A DNA stretch of 64,000 bases, taken from assembly GCF_910592395.1 (NCBI RefSeq), contig NC_088312.1, forward strand, positions 3,846,001-3,910,000, written 5' to 3'. A model generated the notes under the pieces. The model did not search any database, was not told the DNA's origin, and worked only from the letters and a program-made list of their open reading frames with translations. The position numbers were made by a program, and so were the translations under genes. Positions 1-14,813 of this stretch are shown here, piece after piece. Every line of letters starts with the position of its first letter. Position 1 is the stretch's first letter. Source of the DNA: Lineus longissimus. Its lineage: Eukaryota > Nemertea > Pilidiophora > Heteronemertea > Lineidae.

Positions 1-2659
1 CGAAAGACACAAGATCAGTGTGTGATTATTGTCAGAATTGATATAAAGACATTCACAAAATTAATTAAAACCTTGACGAGGTGATGAGTAGGTAGGTGTG
101 AAGGTTTTAACTATGGGCAAGTAATTAACGTCTTTGAGGGTTAATGAAAATGAACTTCAAATCTTCCTCCCGTTTTTGATCACAACATTTACTCACGGTC
201 CTGAGGCGAATTTCCAAATTACCATAGCAAATTCGAGTCAATATCGCGACACATAACGTGTTTAAATCCCTTAGGGCAAATTCGAATTCTATGAAAGTTT
301 AAAATAAAAAAGCGGCCAACACAAATGCGGAAATGGTATCTGAAACTTGGGCTTTGATTATCGACGCTTGGAACACGGTTCCACCATTATGGTTGAAACT
401 TTAGCCGCCAGCCTAGGTATCACGACACCAATTATCCCGGACGAGGATACCGCAAACTTTGGGACGTACAAAAAGCCATCACTCATTAGCAGAAGATGAG
501 CGCCCGTTTGGTATTTAATCATCCTGTTTCCAGCTTGTTATCATGCTCGTTACCCGTCAAAGGCCAAACACGAACTATCATTGTCGGGTACATCATTAAA
601 ACATGTGGCCCTTTTCTCAAGGCACTTGAGTTAAGTTTAAATTCAATCTTGTCTACATCACAATTTTAAAAGTTGTGAGTGGAACAAAGATATTGGATCT
701 GGCTTCGTTTCACCAGTGATGGCAAGATACGCCACAAAGGCTTTCTGTCAACGGTTTTACTTGACCCATTTAAGGAATACCTGTTTCAATCAAAGAAAAC
801 TTTGATTTTGATGTATAACAAAAGTACCAAATTTCTGTGACTCCTTAGTTTTTGCACTTTGCAAAAGGCACAATTTTTTTTCAAATCAATTTTTATAAGA
901 TATCATTTCATACTTTCAGCCAAACGAACAATGTTTCTTCATCCCTTCTTCGCAAACCAGCAACATTTGAAAATCGATGAATGAACTGTTGCTAACTTTT
1001 ATAGAGGCCCCTCACAAGAGGTTTTTCACCCAGTCCCAATTTCGCCTGATAAGGAAGATTTTCTTTCACTGTTCAATTTAAAAACAAGTGAACCAAATAA
1101 AACTTGCCTGCCATAGGAAAACACCATGTGCGTGCCTCATTTTTGAATTGCCGTATGATGCCTAATGATCGCGTTGCACCCTACCTTCACACCTGACTGC
1201 CCAAACCCTCACGAAGGTATCAGAAGTGGTCGAAATAGTGTGAATAACGTGAGATGGTTGCCTGCTTCAATAAAGGGAACGGAGGATAATGGTTTAATGG
1301 GTCGAAGTGAAACCCATCTTCGTCGCAAAGTGATCGAAATTATCCGTTATCGACGGAGATGAAAGCTGCTAACAGCCACATCCTAAACGAGGGTGCACAT
1401 CTTTTCACGCTGTGATGGAAAACCTGTCTCGATTGCGTGCCAGACCCAAATTAGTGTACCTGTGAAAATCAATGCGCTCCGTTTTAACGATATGAGCCGT
1501 TAAGTGGTACAACATATGTGTAGAGACTCGTTCAGTCTTGGCGAGAACCGACAGAATTGGTTAGTTTTGTTATGTAGACTGTAATACTTGACTCCTAAGA
1601 TGTGACCATTCTAGTCCACAGGATGGATTTTTCCCTCATTCAAAAAGCCTTGCTATGTCTTTTTTCAATACAAGAGTCATTCATGCAATGTCTTGGAAAT
1701 AATCTTTCTTCATACACATCGAGGAGTTTTTCCAAATTTTAAACATACCTGTACTGAGAACTGGTCAATGCAAGCAGGCAAAAAGGTCTGGTAACTAATA
1801 AAAAGAACAAAATCCAAATTTAGCGTCCCCATCAAAATTGCAAGAATGGAGCAGGCCGATACCTTATTGACACGAAGTTAAACACCCTGATTATCACCCC
1901 TGGCCCAGAGGTCTTTTTCGCAAGGTAAACACTAGAGTGACTCCTCAGCGTGCCCAGCGAAGATGCGTCCTTCCGCCTTTTGTCTGCCGCTGATCGACCA
2001 GGTACAAAAGAGAAGCCGCGGGCAGTGCGAGGCTAGATCTGACATAGCAGCTGGCTAAAGTTAGGAGTGATGCGCCCCACCCACTGAATATTGTATTAGG
2101 GGGCCATATCAAAATTCTCCCTCTGCGGAATGCATTCACTTTGAGTATGCTGAGGATGCAATTTGATTTTGGGGTTGCAAAATTCAGAGGAAATTATTTC
2201 AGATTTTCAATTGTATTCATTAGAGTTAGTGCCACAAAAGACACCATTGGAGTTTGACAATTTTTTATCACCTGGGACAATATTTGGTTCAACAGAGAGA
2301 GCATCATCTATTTCTGAGACTGTCCTTCAAAATCACTCCGGGGGTAAATACTCACCTCCATACGTCCCTTTGTCGCATTTAGGCAATCAGGCGCAGGACG
2401 GACGACATCACAGGAAGCAAACATGTCGATACCAGCTTCAAGATCATGGTCAACAAATGAGATTTGTGTCAATCTGGTCAGCCCTGAAACCATTGTGGGA
2501 CGTCTACGCATCAGTAATGATTATGCTGCTCCTGAGGACGACAGGTTACGAACGTCGAATGGCAACACAAATTGCAGCACAAATGGATTGCTTGCAAGAA
2601 CAAGCTTTGCCAAAATGTGGTCCTTGCAACATGTACCTTAGTAGTACTGTAATGTTTGT

Positions 2660-2716
2660 TCATCATCATTTTCTTTATTATCATTATCACTATTATTATT
2701 ATTATCATCATTATTC
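2660..2716. repeat. Degenerate ATT/CAT trinucleotide microsatellite
   Basis: About 57 bp of imperfect ATT, ATC and CAT triplets (TATTATTATTATTATCATCATT). It explains the histidine/tyrosine-rich tail of an otherwise meaningless open frame there. Confidence 0.8.
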
Positions 2717-4122
2717 TACAACGTATCACTTTAAAAAATTAGAGTAAAAATTCCTACTTTTAGTACATGTATTTTCTTATAGATATTACCAGTAGTGCAA
2801 TGAAAACATGAACATTATCTAACCACTGCAACACAAGATACATTTAAGTGCTCCCAAGTTTACAGAGTACAATATTTTGTCTCATCAACAAGTTAACGAT
2901 GGCAATGATGGGTAGCCACCTCACTCGACAACTGATAAAGTCAATTAAGACGTCTTGTTGTCTGTATTAGTACCATTATTGGTGATTTTTACGCAGAGGT
3001 AACAACCTCATGGCTGCAAGGTAAAGACAACTTGTCTGCACAAACAAAGCTTGAAAAAACTTGGAAACCTAGCAATGCTCGTGGGTTTTTAAAGCACCCC
3101 GCAAACAAGGATTTAAATCACTGCAAAAATCGCTAGTGTGTGAACACTGAAACACCAGTGAGAATACGTTTTTATAGATATGGCTGATTTCACCAAATAT
3201 TTCTGTACAATCATATACTTCCTTACACCATATTTGATTGATTGCAGCAGAGTTGAGTCGTTACTTGAGTCGTTATACTGTCCAGCTTCTCTGGCCAATT
3301 AGCCATAAATGTAGCCAAATCACGAGCCCAGGTGGATCTATTACGATCGTTACAAAGATCTTGAAAAGATACGCGATTCCGATGATTAGGCAGGGTCTCG
3401 CCATGAATGGTGCCCCATTATGGCAGCCAGGTCACACATGTCGCACGACATGACCACTTTCACTCCTCCGATTAGGAAGAATCGCCACAAATAAAGAGAT
3501 AGTGCTCAGTAAAAACGCCGTAATGAATCTCGTGAGGAGGGCGCCGTTGCAAAGATATTGTGACAAACCCCATGCTAATATGTCCTTATTAACCCTTGTG
3601 TCTGGTAAGGCTCACAGAGAGATCATGGTCTATTTGTGTGAGATCTTCTGCCAAGGATGAGTGTTAGTCCATTATTGAGTGATTCTGACGAAGAAAGAGT
3701 CAAATATTACATGACCCTGATAACTAACAGTTTCGCTACTGAACTAAACAATGGAAATGCAATCAAAGCAACATCTTGGTAGTCACACTTTCCAAAAGCA
3801 TGTTTTCGCTTTGTGATCCAATCCCAAATCAAGAAGTACAGCACAGAAGACATGTAAGATTGTCCAGAATATGTGTTAGATTGACTAGAAGATATGTCAG
3901 ATAATATAGAGACATGATAAGTTGTACAGAATTAAATGCATGTTAGATTTTGAAACATTTGAGAGAATCTAGTCTTTGAGAAAACGCAAATCAATACTGT
4001 AATCTAAGGGTTAACTTTTCAAGATATTTGCCAAAGAAACACTACAAGGTAATTAGAGTTCAGCCTTTAAGAAGCCTCGTTGGCCATATTGACTCTCCTC
4101 TTCACCACGTTATCCACACAGC

Positions 4123-4401
4123 GATGGAAAATTGCTACTCTTCCTTGGCAGAAGGGTTTCCTTATTGAAATCTATTAACTCTTAGAACTCTCAAGTGCAG
4201 GAATCTCATTAACATGGCGCGTTGGGTTTGTTTTTTTTCGGAGATGGATGGCATCTTTGAGGGAAAATGAATAGAAATTTTCTGAATAGTAACCTTATGC
4301 TGAGAATGAAATGGACCCCTAAAATTAGAACTGAAAATTGCTACCCTTGCATGGTAGAAAGTTTTCCTTATTGAAATCTGTTATGACTTAAAACTCTTCA
4401 A
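4123..4401 (+). repeat. Imperfect direct duplication about 206 bp apart
   Basis: 4123-4195 and 4330-4401 share AAAATTGCTAC, GGTAGAAAG-like and TTTCCTTATTGAAATCT blocks at roughly three quarters identity. Non-coding. Confidence 0.5.
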
Positions 4402-7400
4402 TCGAGGACGGTTGATTGGATCTACTGATAAGGTGTTGAGAAGAAACTTAAGAGTAACAATGAAATGCGAGAACTGGTTTTCTTGCATATCAGGGATAAC
4501 TAACTTTGGAAGTTTTGAAGCAGAAATGAATTTTTTTAAATTGACAATCTGGAAAATGATCCCCTCCCATACGTGTAAATGTAAATGATCCAGGACTTTT
4601 CAGAGAGATAATAAGAACTACCGGACAAAAGACCAAAAGAATCTCTACGATGATTGTTTATCGTTGAGCTGCATAACGTAATGAGGAACTGAATCATTCT
4701 AGTTCTATTGACTTTTGCAAGGAGGCAGCACAATTGAGCCCGCAGGCAATCTGGACACCGTGGGCGAATAGCCTTTCGAGACACGATGAGGGAATGAAAC
4801 ATTTCTTATGTGGTACGATGTATCATTGTCTTTTCAGGGAGTGAGATTGTCATTTTACAAACAACTCAATTCAGTCTCCGAGGCCGTCAAAAATTGAGAG
4901 ATTTTATTGCAGTGACATGTGACAATTATCATTGCAATTAGTGTTAAAAAGATTGCCAAAAATCCCTCAATGGTGGGTTGCTTTAAGTTGCCTGGACTAT
5001 GCAAATCATGGTGGTACACCTAGACCCCAGACATGTCCAATTCCCCAAAACCAAAGTATTTTACCTCTGGAATTTGATGTTTTCCTTAAACCAAATTTCC
5101 ACAACCTGTCCCATAACACTGATTTCACACGGAAGGAAAAAAACCCTGACATCCGTTGAGGCTTTATTTTAACGATATCGATTCTTACTAAGCGGCTTCC
5201 ACCTTGTGCTTGCCGTATCATACGCGGATTTAAATTGCCCGACCTATACACCATTGATTCCTAAGTTCTTGAAAGCCGATCTTCCGTTCGCATCTTTGGA
5301 TGAAAATCTATAGTTTTGTTGCTAGGGAAACTGCTAATTCTAAAGACGGTTGATGACAAACGTGATTGAAGGATCGGGAGAAATTTTTAACTTATCTTGG
5401 TTAGATGGCGGTAATGTTGGAAAAGGAATTTGTCTGATAAACAACCCTGCTAGTTTTCCTTTGCAAATTATTGTAACATCTATTCTTTTCTACTACATGG
5501 ATCATATTTCCATAGTTTGTAGTAATATCTCGTGTTGATGCTGACAAGCTTAATGAAAACTCGATGAAAGATGCAAGTGAAACATCAATCCACATCAATA
5601 GCGAGTTCAGCCCCGAGATTAACCCCTTCAGTTTTTTAACCTCGTTTTGGACGTATAGTGGACTCTGTGTCACAAGCATACCCGCCTTGGTTAGTACAAA
5701 GTATGAAAGCGGTCAAAAAGCTATTTAGTTGTTGAGAAATTGACCCAACAAACAAATGTACCTCCTGTTCGGTATCAATTCCTTAAGACATCATTGTTTT
5801 GAAATCTTCTAATATTAGTATTTAGAGTAAGAGGACTTCTACATCAAGAAATAATTTTTTAGTGACTTAGCTGTGTTATCAATCGGTCCATAAAGCCATT
5901 GAGTGTCTCATTTTAAAAGCACCCTATTGCTTCATCTTACATTCGGGTATCCCCAAAATTACTACTATTAAGGTACTCCCACATGAAAAGTGCCGAAATA
6001 CAAAATTCAGGATCTGTTCAAATGTAAAGAAACCTGTCCATTAAAACTGAATTCTCATTTAAGATCATCAACATTAGCATTCTTGATTCAAAAGCGGAAG
6101 AATCATTAAGGAAAACTTCAAAATTGCGCTCATTGAATGTGGGAAAAAAGACAAACTTTTCTAATTAGTCTAATTGCCAAGATGCGCCGTGCAAACTACC
6201 TAAAGACCTTGCACGGCACACGGCATCCATTTCATACAACACCCTGAACAGTCTTTTTTTGAACGTTTGCCACTTTGACAGATTGACGCGGCAACTAAAA
6301 TCAATTGGCAGTCAACCAGAGGGAAAATGCTCGGGGAATATTCACCATCCTGGGTTCGCGTAATGAACGGTACGTTACCAAGCGTAGCGGTGTGTCCTGC
6401 ATACCAAATGACGTCCCATCAGTGAAATTTGTAAAAATTAAACTCCAACGACTCGCACCCTGAATGATGAAATCGCACTGTGGAGTTTGCATCGTTATTG
6501 ATTCGTTCTCGATCATGTTTTTTTCTTGTGTTGAAATGATCTTGAAACACTGAGCTCATTTACAACGGGTTTAAAACACAAGACTGTATCGCCAAAGTGA
6601 TCAATCAACAGCAGGTTTGGGGGAAGGGGACCTGTACCGACAGGGTGACTGTTATTGGAACAATTTGATAAGAGAGAATAGCCAGACATTTTTAAGTGAT
6701 GAAGAATTCTGGGACCACAGCGTAGCATCAACTGACGAAATGTTGGTGCATATGATCCACTGGTTCAACAATTCACCTGAAGTATTAAAACCGCTCAACA
6801 TAAACTGTTTGAGGAGTACAAAACTACATGTTCATGATCCTTGCATATTGCCATGAAACAGGATACACGTATTAGATTCTCAAATAAAAAAGGATAAATG
6901 ACATGTATAACGCTATTTCTAATCATTCACTGACAATGCCTTAGCATGACTACTTTTAGATGGAGACAAGGCTAAACGTTTCCTAACACGATTCACAAAT
7001 TTGTTCCAACCCACCTAACTTGTTTTCGATTGTGGTAACCTATTTCGGCACTGTGAACCTAACAGTGTGATTAAAAAGAAGATGACTGGACCAGGGTTTT
7101 GATTATTTCCCCACAGCGGGTATTCTGATATCCCATAATCTCTTGTTTCATGCGAGGAAGTTGTGAGTCTGGGAGGGGAAACGGTGTGATTGGAACATTG
7201 ATTGTACAAAGATAATGTGTTCAAGTGACTCTTCCAAATAATCTTAAAATCTAAATAAGCAAATTTATCACTATTTACACTTTTTTGAAAATACCAATTG
7301 CACATCAGTACACAAAGAGAATTGAGAAACTTGTCTTTTAAGTGATTAGCATGACCTTGTCAATGAAAAGACCTTTAGAAATCATAGTAACATAAAGGTG

Positions 7401-10400
7401 ACAACATGACCTTCGCAATAATATCATACAATTCCGAAATTGGCCTAATCCAATCTATCACGAACACCATTTGTTAAAAATACAAACTATACACATCAAT
7501 TAACATGGAAACTAAAGAAAGCATCAGAGCATTACTATGTCCAATTGACCTTGGAATTATATGATATCATAATTAACACCCTTAGAAAACGCAACACAAT
7601 CGTGAGTTATATTGAGGACCATACCACATGGCACAGAACAAGGAAGGGGGCCAAATGCAGGTGAATCCTACATATTGTCATCAATGGGACCCCTGATGCA
7701 AGGAGTTATTGAGGACTCCTTAGAACACGCCGACTGTGAAAAGATATTTTTCATTCAACAAACTTACACAATGATCAGAGACGCACCATCGCTGACATTG
7801 TGCGCTTCATAACCTCTGTCAATCACGTGGAACGTCTGACCTCACCCCGCGCGGGCCACAGAGGGTCGGGCAAACTCCGGCCCAGCTCCAAAGCAAAAGC
7901 CACGCGATACATTCTCAGAACTCTTTTCATTCAGTCACATCATCCAATGTTGTCATATTGGCGTTTGATTAATCATTTTCCTGCGGACGAGTTTTATTGT
8001 GTTGTTTAACTATTCATGGGCCATTTAACTAATTTTTTCCAGCACCGAGGTGGACCAACCTTGCGCTATCCCGATAGTTGACATTTTGCACACTTTTTGA
8101 GCAGATATAGAGACATCATGAGGGTCATTAGACAAGAAGTCTGCCACAGGCCCCACCTAAACAATATATTGTGCATTGTCGTTCATGTGTAGTCATGTCT
8201 AAGATATCAGGCAACTACACACTTAGCATCAATATAGAAGAAATCAACTGATTGAGTTAAAAACGTTCCACCTGAAAGATTGAGTCCGTTACTGAGAGTC
8301 GGTTTGTGGGGGGCACTGACTTGACTGATGTGACCCCATTGCCTCCAGGTTAATATGAGCCATCATTTTAACCATTACACTACCACTTTCTCTTAAGATT
8401 ACCAAACCCCAAACCCTTGACCATTCCCAATTTGTAATCGCCAACTTGAAAGGTCAGAAACAAGGCAGTCTCGGCTAACTCATCAACAGAACAATTTGTC
8501 TTGGTGACCCCTAGCCCTGATTTGAGTCATTATTGTCTAGATCGGTAAATTGGTCGAATAGATCGGGATTTCTCTTGGTTTAACTTCCATTCACTAATGA
8601 CTCAGTGTGTGTTAGATGGTAAGGTCTTAATGCCAAAAAGTCTTAAATTCAAATTAGACTAAATTTGTCTCTGTTGGAAGGTTTATGGGAGAGACCTATA
8701 GCGACTTTTCGGATTTTACGCTGAACCCCATGTGAGATACTTTGATTTGTAGAGTCGTCATTGGCTAACAATTTGTCATTAGCAGCTAATAGGCTGCACT
8801 ATTACCGTCCCCGGTTTCGCTGCGGCTATCCTCTGGAGGCATTGTTTACGATTGCTCACCGCTGTTACATGGATCTGCGGAGAGTTGTTCTCGCAACTTT
8901 GAACGATCCCCTTGTTTGCTAGTTGCCGATTAACGGCCATAAACGGTGCATAAAATTTGCTGTCAATCCGCTCAAACAGGGCCAATTGGCAAGTGATGAT
9001 GTTGACTATCATTACAGAAGGCTATATGACAAACCAATCAGGCAATAAATCGAAACATGTGCTGCTTGTCAAATATTGACTGCCAGCCCACGGCACAAAT
9101 AAAATAAGTACTCTCATATAATAATCAATTAAACTCAACCAGAATCAAAATCTTGACAACCAAAGAGATATTTTGGAAACAGCTTTCAAGCTTTAGGGTT
9201 GACATTCAAAAGTTTCAAGACCAGAAATCTGATATGGCAAAAACGTTCAAGTGTGCGAGCATTGGTATGATAGTTTAAATTTGAATGTTTCATTTCATTG
9301 AGATTTGAGCCGATAAGGTAACATTTGCATCATTATGGCATTATTATAAGGGTGGGCTATTAAGATGATTTATTCTGTTCGGGCAGGTGATTTTATGGCA
9401 CAATTTTGCCATTTTATCAGCAATCTTGGACATCCTGATCGCTATTTGGTGTTTTTATTTTCATTTTTCTTATCAGTTTTCATTGTTTTAGACGGATGGA
9501 CCAAACGGTCCCAGGTTGAGACTGGACAATGGCATATTAGTGAAATGGCTGATGGCTAGCCAAGATCAGGATATGGTAGCATTTCATAATAACTGGCCGA
9601 TTAACGTCCTTTCATGAACCTTGATGGGGGTAATTTAGACACAGCAAGTTGGCAACAGGAAGAAACAAACACCGTAGACATGCATCAACAGAAGATATCA
9701 CAAAAAACACGGCTTGATAGATGGAAGCACAACTTATAATCCATTGGGCCATGTGGTTAAAGCCTAGCAATTCTGCGGTGGACTTTGGATTTGGATCTAC
9801 AACTAGTTAAGTTTGTTCTGTGGAACTTTTACTTGCTCATGGACCATGTCTACATATAATTTGCATCTAATCAGACGAACACATCGTACAGAACTAAAAA
9901 CGAATCTCGTTCTGACTTGAGTGACTTCACTTTCTTCATTTCTACAGCTATCAATGAAGCAAATAAGATTGATGCGTTCTTCAGATGTCTTCAGCGATGT
10001 CGAACAATCAGGATACATCTCAAAAGTAATCGACGCCTATAAATCAGAATCTTGGGCGACACACGGAACCTTATCGTTGACCGTCAAGTTGGCTTTTATG
10101 GCCGATTCAGAATTTTATTGCCCATTGTCAGACGCTAGGATTATTTGTACATCAGAAATTCCAATTTTGAACAATTTTTGACACGAGATATTTTGCTTCT
10201 AATGCGTGAAAACAAACAAAGGCTGCTCAATAAGAAATTAGGGCCACTTTCGCGTGTTAGGACATTAGGAATATTGATGGTCACTTATTGGTGTTCTGGC
10301 TTAGTCAGGGGTTGGTCAGAATTTCTCTGTGCATCAGGATATGGACTAGGAAACAATAGTAGTGGGTGGGGCTGGACTGGCTGAAGTCCTGGACCGGGTA

Positions 10401-10606
10401 TGATAATGAAAACCAGTAACAATGCCAATGATTTTCTCATCAATATTGTCACTGTTTTTCAGGTGATGATGATACATTTGGTGAGGCTGGTATAATCTTG
10501 GATGGAATTTTGATTGGAAGTTCCTTTTTCTCCATTTGTACACCCAATTTAATGCTTTCAATGGATGGATACACTCTACTTTTTCTTCTGTATTTCAAGA
10601 CTGAGA

Positions 10607-10732
10607 CATTGGGTGATATGAATAAAGACTAGCAAATGCTTTTATCTAAAACTTTATGTACATGTACACTAGGCCTTTCTGTACAGAATTGAAGTAAAAG
10701 CATTTGCTAGTCTTTATTCATATCGCCCATTG
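10607..10732. repeat. Foldback with 38-bp arms
   Basis: Arms 10607-10644 and 10695-10732 are inverted copies with only two mismatches, including 30 consecutive perfect bases, around a 50-bp loop. Transcribed, it would make a long stable hairpin. It may be a short MITE or a small-RNA source. No coding content. Confidence 0.85.
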
Positions 10733-11348
10733 GCTGTAAACCTGTTAGTGTTGTGTCTGACTTTGAAGACTGAGATACTTTATAGGTTGTTTTTAAGAGA
10801 AAAACTGAAGAAGAAAAAATCCTCAATTCATTTCATATAAAATATTCCCCGAGGAAGTTCTCCCAATAATATTTCTGATTAGCTTATTTCTTGGCTTGAT
10901 ATTTTCAATTGTCAGTCAATTCACTCCTTGGGCTATTCAAAAGTTGTCACAATCATGAAGTTTCTTTTGTATTTTTAGTTGACTGCACAATAATCTAACC
11001 GGAAAGACAGAACCATTTGAGGGATGCGATTACATTTCAAACGTGTAACAATGTCAGAAAGAAAATTGTGCCGATAATGGACATTTATGACATCGCTCAG
11101 TTGAACATGTCATGAGAGTGTAATAGTCCTATCATCTGTGTGATTTTGAGTTGACCCAAACCACATGTACAAAGGCATATACTAACACATGCAAAATGTA
11201 CTGATCAAACCAGATGCTCATGGTGACATGGACCTGACATGACTTTTAATGTGCACTCATCATAATCACATATGAATGTATGGAGATATGAGCAGATGAC
11301 AATGAACTTGGTACCTTTACGGTTCGCGTGACAGTTAACGAGTTAATT

Positions 11349-11425
11349 GCCATAGCTCAGGTACAGAACTTGGCATTGAGCATAGCAAGGTGGCAAGACA
11401 TATGTAGGGTTCAAACCTACAACCT
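11349..11425 (+). repeat. tRNA-like SINE fragment
   Basis: CATAGCTCAGGTACAGAAC matches an A-box, and the perfect T-arm-like hairpin GTAGGGTTCAAACCTAC lies at 11404-11420. The anticodon region is not recognisable. Confidence 0.38.
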
Positions 11426-14400
11426 AGCAAGGGGTTCCATAACTCCTCGGCAAAGTCCCAGTGAGTCTGTTCACGGATTTCACTCTGGCAGCATCAATAA
11501 AAATTAAAACAGTCACACACCAAGTCAGAAATCGCAAACTGTCCGATTCAGGAACTGAAAATGACATAAATGGCACAAAAGCAACAATATAACCTCGTTT
11601 GGCGGGCAGGATCTAATTGCACTTAAACATTATCCTCACCCACAAAATATCAATAATTACGCGTGTCATTAAAATGCACCTCCACGAACCCCGAATGGCT
11701 TTCTTGGCTTTCTTTCCCATTCAACATGGCGAGGATGGCATGTTTTTATGGGAACAGTAAGTGGTGATTATAAGAGATTCAACTGATGCGCTCATCCGCA
11801 AATTGATGATACATTGTGTGCACCTCTGAAGAAGGAAAAGGGCTCTAATGGAGTCAATTAAATCCAAATTCACAATGAGGTTTGATGCTGATATTACTAT
11901 AGGGAGGAAGGCTTATGATGTTTTTATGATGTGATTATGACGGAACAATACAGTTGAGAGTTTACTGAGTTAAAAGGCATCCATGATATAATGAAGTTGA
12001 TGGCATTAACTTACTTAAAATATTAAAAATATTCTCAATTTAGATTGATGAAAAGCTGCACTAATTTAGCACTGACACCGACAATGAAAAACTTACGGCG
12101 TCATTTGACTTCTCTGAAAATTACGTGATCGGTTTCTCAGGTCAACAGCTTGCATCAGTTTGGTAAAGGAAGAGCCCGCCAAACCAAGGAGGTGAACAAA
12201 GTTAATTGTAAAATCAATACTAGGTGAGGTCTCAACAACTCTGCTCCAAAGTTAATATAACTTCAATGAGTTTACCAATGTGGAGTAATTGGTCACCAGT
12301 ATGGCAAGATCCACCATCAATTAGGACACTCTTTAGGGATCAGTTGAAAAAGTACCGACACTCAAAAGTTAACTGCTGTTTTATTGCGCATTGGAAGCTG
12401 TTAATTTACAACTCTCTGATTTGGCATCCTTATCGTAATTCCTCCTTCTCGATAACTCAGCTTTGGAAATGGACAAAAAATACTTTGCTTGTTCTTGACT
12501 AAACTACATACTGTACTTAAATCAGTATAAAACATCTTCACTCTGCTCAAGCACATCAATCAAGTCATCTCTGATGCTAGGTATTAAGTGACTAACGACC
12601 CTTCGTAGCGTAAAAGCCCATCTATTTCACGAAACTCAATTCGTAAATGACAAACTGAAACTTGGACTTGGTGCTGCACAATACGGTTTTAGAGCCCACT
12701 CACAATGAAAACAGAGCGTCACATCGGGTGACTCTGATACCTTCTTAAAGCGGCAATTATCCCTGAGTTTCACATGCTGTAATATAAACCTTGTATACTA
12801 AGGAGCTATAGACAAAATGAACTGGGAGCGCTTCTCCAATTTCGTTGAGTGCCTGACTCTATAGCTCGCCAAGAAGACAGAGACATAAAACGAAATTGAG
12901 AGAAGTTTACGAAATTTCTTCCTCAATATTACTTCACTTGAGGAAGCTATAAGGCAGCACTTTTACTAAAAGGAATTAATTAAATGCAACCAGACCCACG
13001 ATAAGGACATATTTATTTGGTGACGTGAAAGTGTTGATGTCACAGTTTAATGGCTGGGTTGCGAGAGCTGTTTTGGTTACAGATCAGGCCCTCAACTGGT
13101 TAGGCTGTGAAACCATGATTTCGCCATTAAGACTTTGTCACTTTAATTAGCAAATGCTCTATAAATAATTGAAGCAATGTGTTGGGCCGTGCTTAGTATA
13201 AATGTCTTCGGCAAAATAAAGACTAAATTTTGAGAATGACACCTCATGATGACAACACCAACCACCATGATTACTCACTCTGAAAGAATCTGGACCAAAC
13301 TTCTAAAGATTTCTTCAATTTGCATTTAAAGTCAACCAAAATCTCTCATGATTAGATCATTAAAACTCAAAAAGATGCAGATTATCCCCCTAAATTTTAA
13401 TCACTTGAGCAATTTAGAAACAATGGGCAGCGATGACCTCACAAGTCATTTCCTGCCAAGGCAAGAAGTCGTCTGCTCTTCAGATAAAGATTGGGAATGA
13501 TCATTGGTGTTCCCTATGGGAGTATGCACGCTCATCAAACAAACTATCAAGACAGGGGACTGCCGGGCAGAACAAACCAATTTGAATCATTGGCATGTTT
13601 CAATCCCAACACTGATGTCTGTCGCACCTGCACTCCTAAACATAAGGGTTTCTGAACATTTAAAAAACCTACCACACAAATACATATAGAACCCCTGGAG
13701 GAGGTTTTCAAGAAAATGAAAATCTTCTAAGGTTTTAGGTTTTTGACCTTGTGAAAAAACCTCGTTGCTCTCATTTCAACCTCATATGAAAGAAACCAAG
13801 ATATCATTTTGTGAGCTTTAAAATAAGTCAGCTGAGAAACACGTTTTTTAAAATTTTCCGTGGCCTCATCAGAGTATTTTGAGTGATGTCCCAGAGCCGT
13901 CAGCTTCAAGTCCCCCTGCCACACGGTGTCATGACCAGGGTTATCATCCGAGAAGCCTATCTCCCTAAACCAAGACATAACAACACAATCTTGCCCAATT
14001 TGAATATCTCATAATGCGACAAAACCTTCTCTTTCGTCCCGCAGGAGATCAAACAATTAACCTCAACGTCTGAAATCAGTAAATTATGATACGGGACAAA
14101 GACGGCGCAGCAGAAATGACATCGCACGTTGAATATTCACAAATTTTCCCGGCGAAGTCTTCGAGATATTGAATGATTAATTCCCCTGCGCTTAATACCG
14201 TGTTCTGAGTGTCTTTTTCGGAAGGATTGCGGAATATGATTTTGCGCATTGTCTCCCCACATTGGATGACCAGTTCGTGACAGTGGTCGTGAGTTGACAC
14301 ACGGGTCAAGTGACCATCGACACCTGGACCGACCCCAGTATTGTTAAGGAGTTAGTTCACAATCGCATCAAACGAGCAAGTTCGGTGATTCAAGCCACAT

Positions 14401-14740
14401 TAGCAGAAGCAAGGGATTAAGTGAAAGCAAGTGAAAGTAAAGACAGCTAGGAGACAGCAGACCATGCACAGAGCATGGTTTGGGTGTGTCAATCGTCATT
14501 TGGAGGCACACTAGCTAAGCTGTTTGATTCTCAATCAGTGTATCATAGGCTTTAACTCTGGGCTGGTCGCTGCTATGTTCTTCACTGGTTGACCTATGTT
14601 CAGAAATGCTGGGAGTGGGAGTGGGGTCAGGTGGTAGTGCTTTTTCAGCACTTGATGCAACCTCAGAATTTCCGAACATTACCAGTTTAACACCTGGGCA
14701 AAGTGAGGCTATATAATAAACAATGAGATGTTCCTCAAGC

Positions 14741-14813
14741 CAACAGTGGGAACTGAATCAGTGATTTCATGACCGCTAGCTAGAGAACACAGCAATCAGA
14801 CCACCTCAGCTCC
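14741..14813 (-). repeat. tRNA-like SINE fragment
   Basis: On the minus strand GAGGTGGTCTGATTGC is followed by TCTAGCTAGCGGTCATG and the B-box-like GATTCAGTTCCC with tRNA-like spacing. Confidence 0.33.

Larger units (their letters stand above)
1..10606. other. Gene-poor stretch
   Basis: Only short random open frames are present, none with recognisable motifs or convincing splice sites. Apart from the microsatellite at 2660 and the direct duplication at 4123 I see nothing to annotate. Confidence 0.6.

Noticed and set aside
2163-2747. 194-residue plus-strand open frame
   Set aside because: No domain, odd composition, and its H/Y-rich tail is a translated trinucleotide microsatellite.
14416-14442. 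Repeated GTGAAAG resembling an interferon-response element
   Set aside because: Spacing between the GAAA cores does not fit an IRF site.
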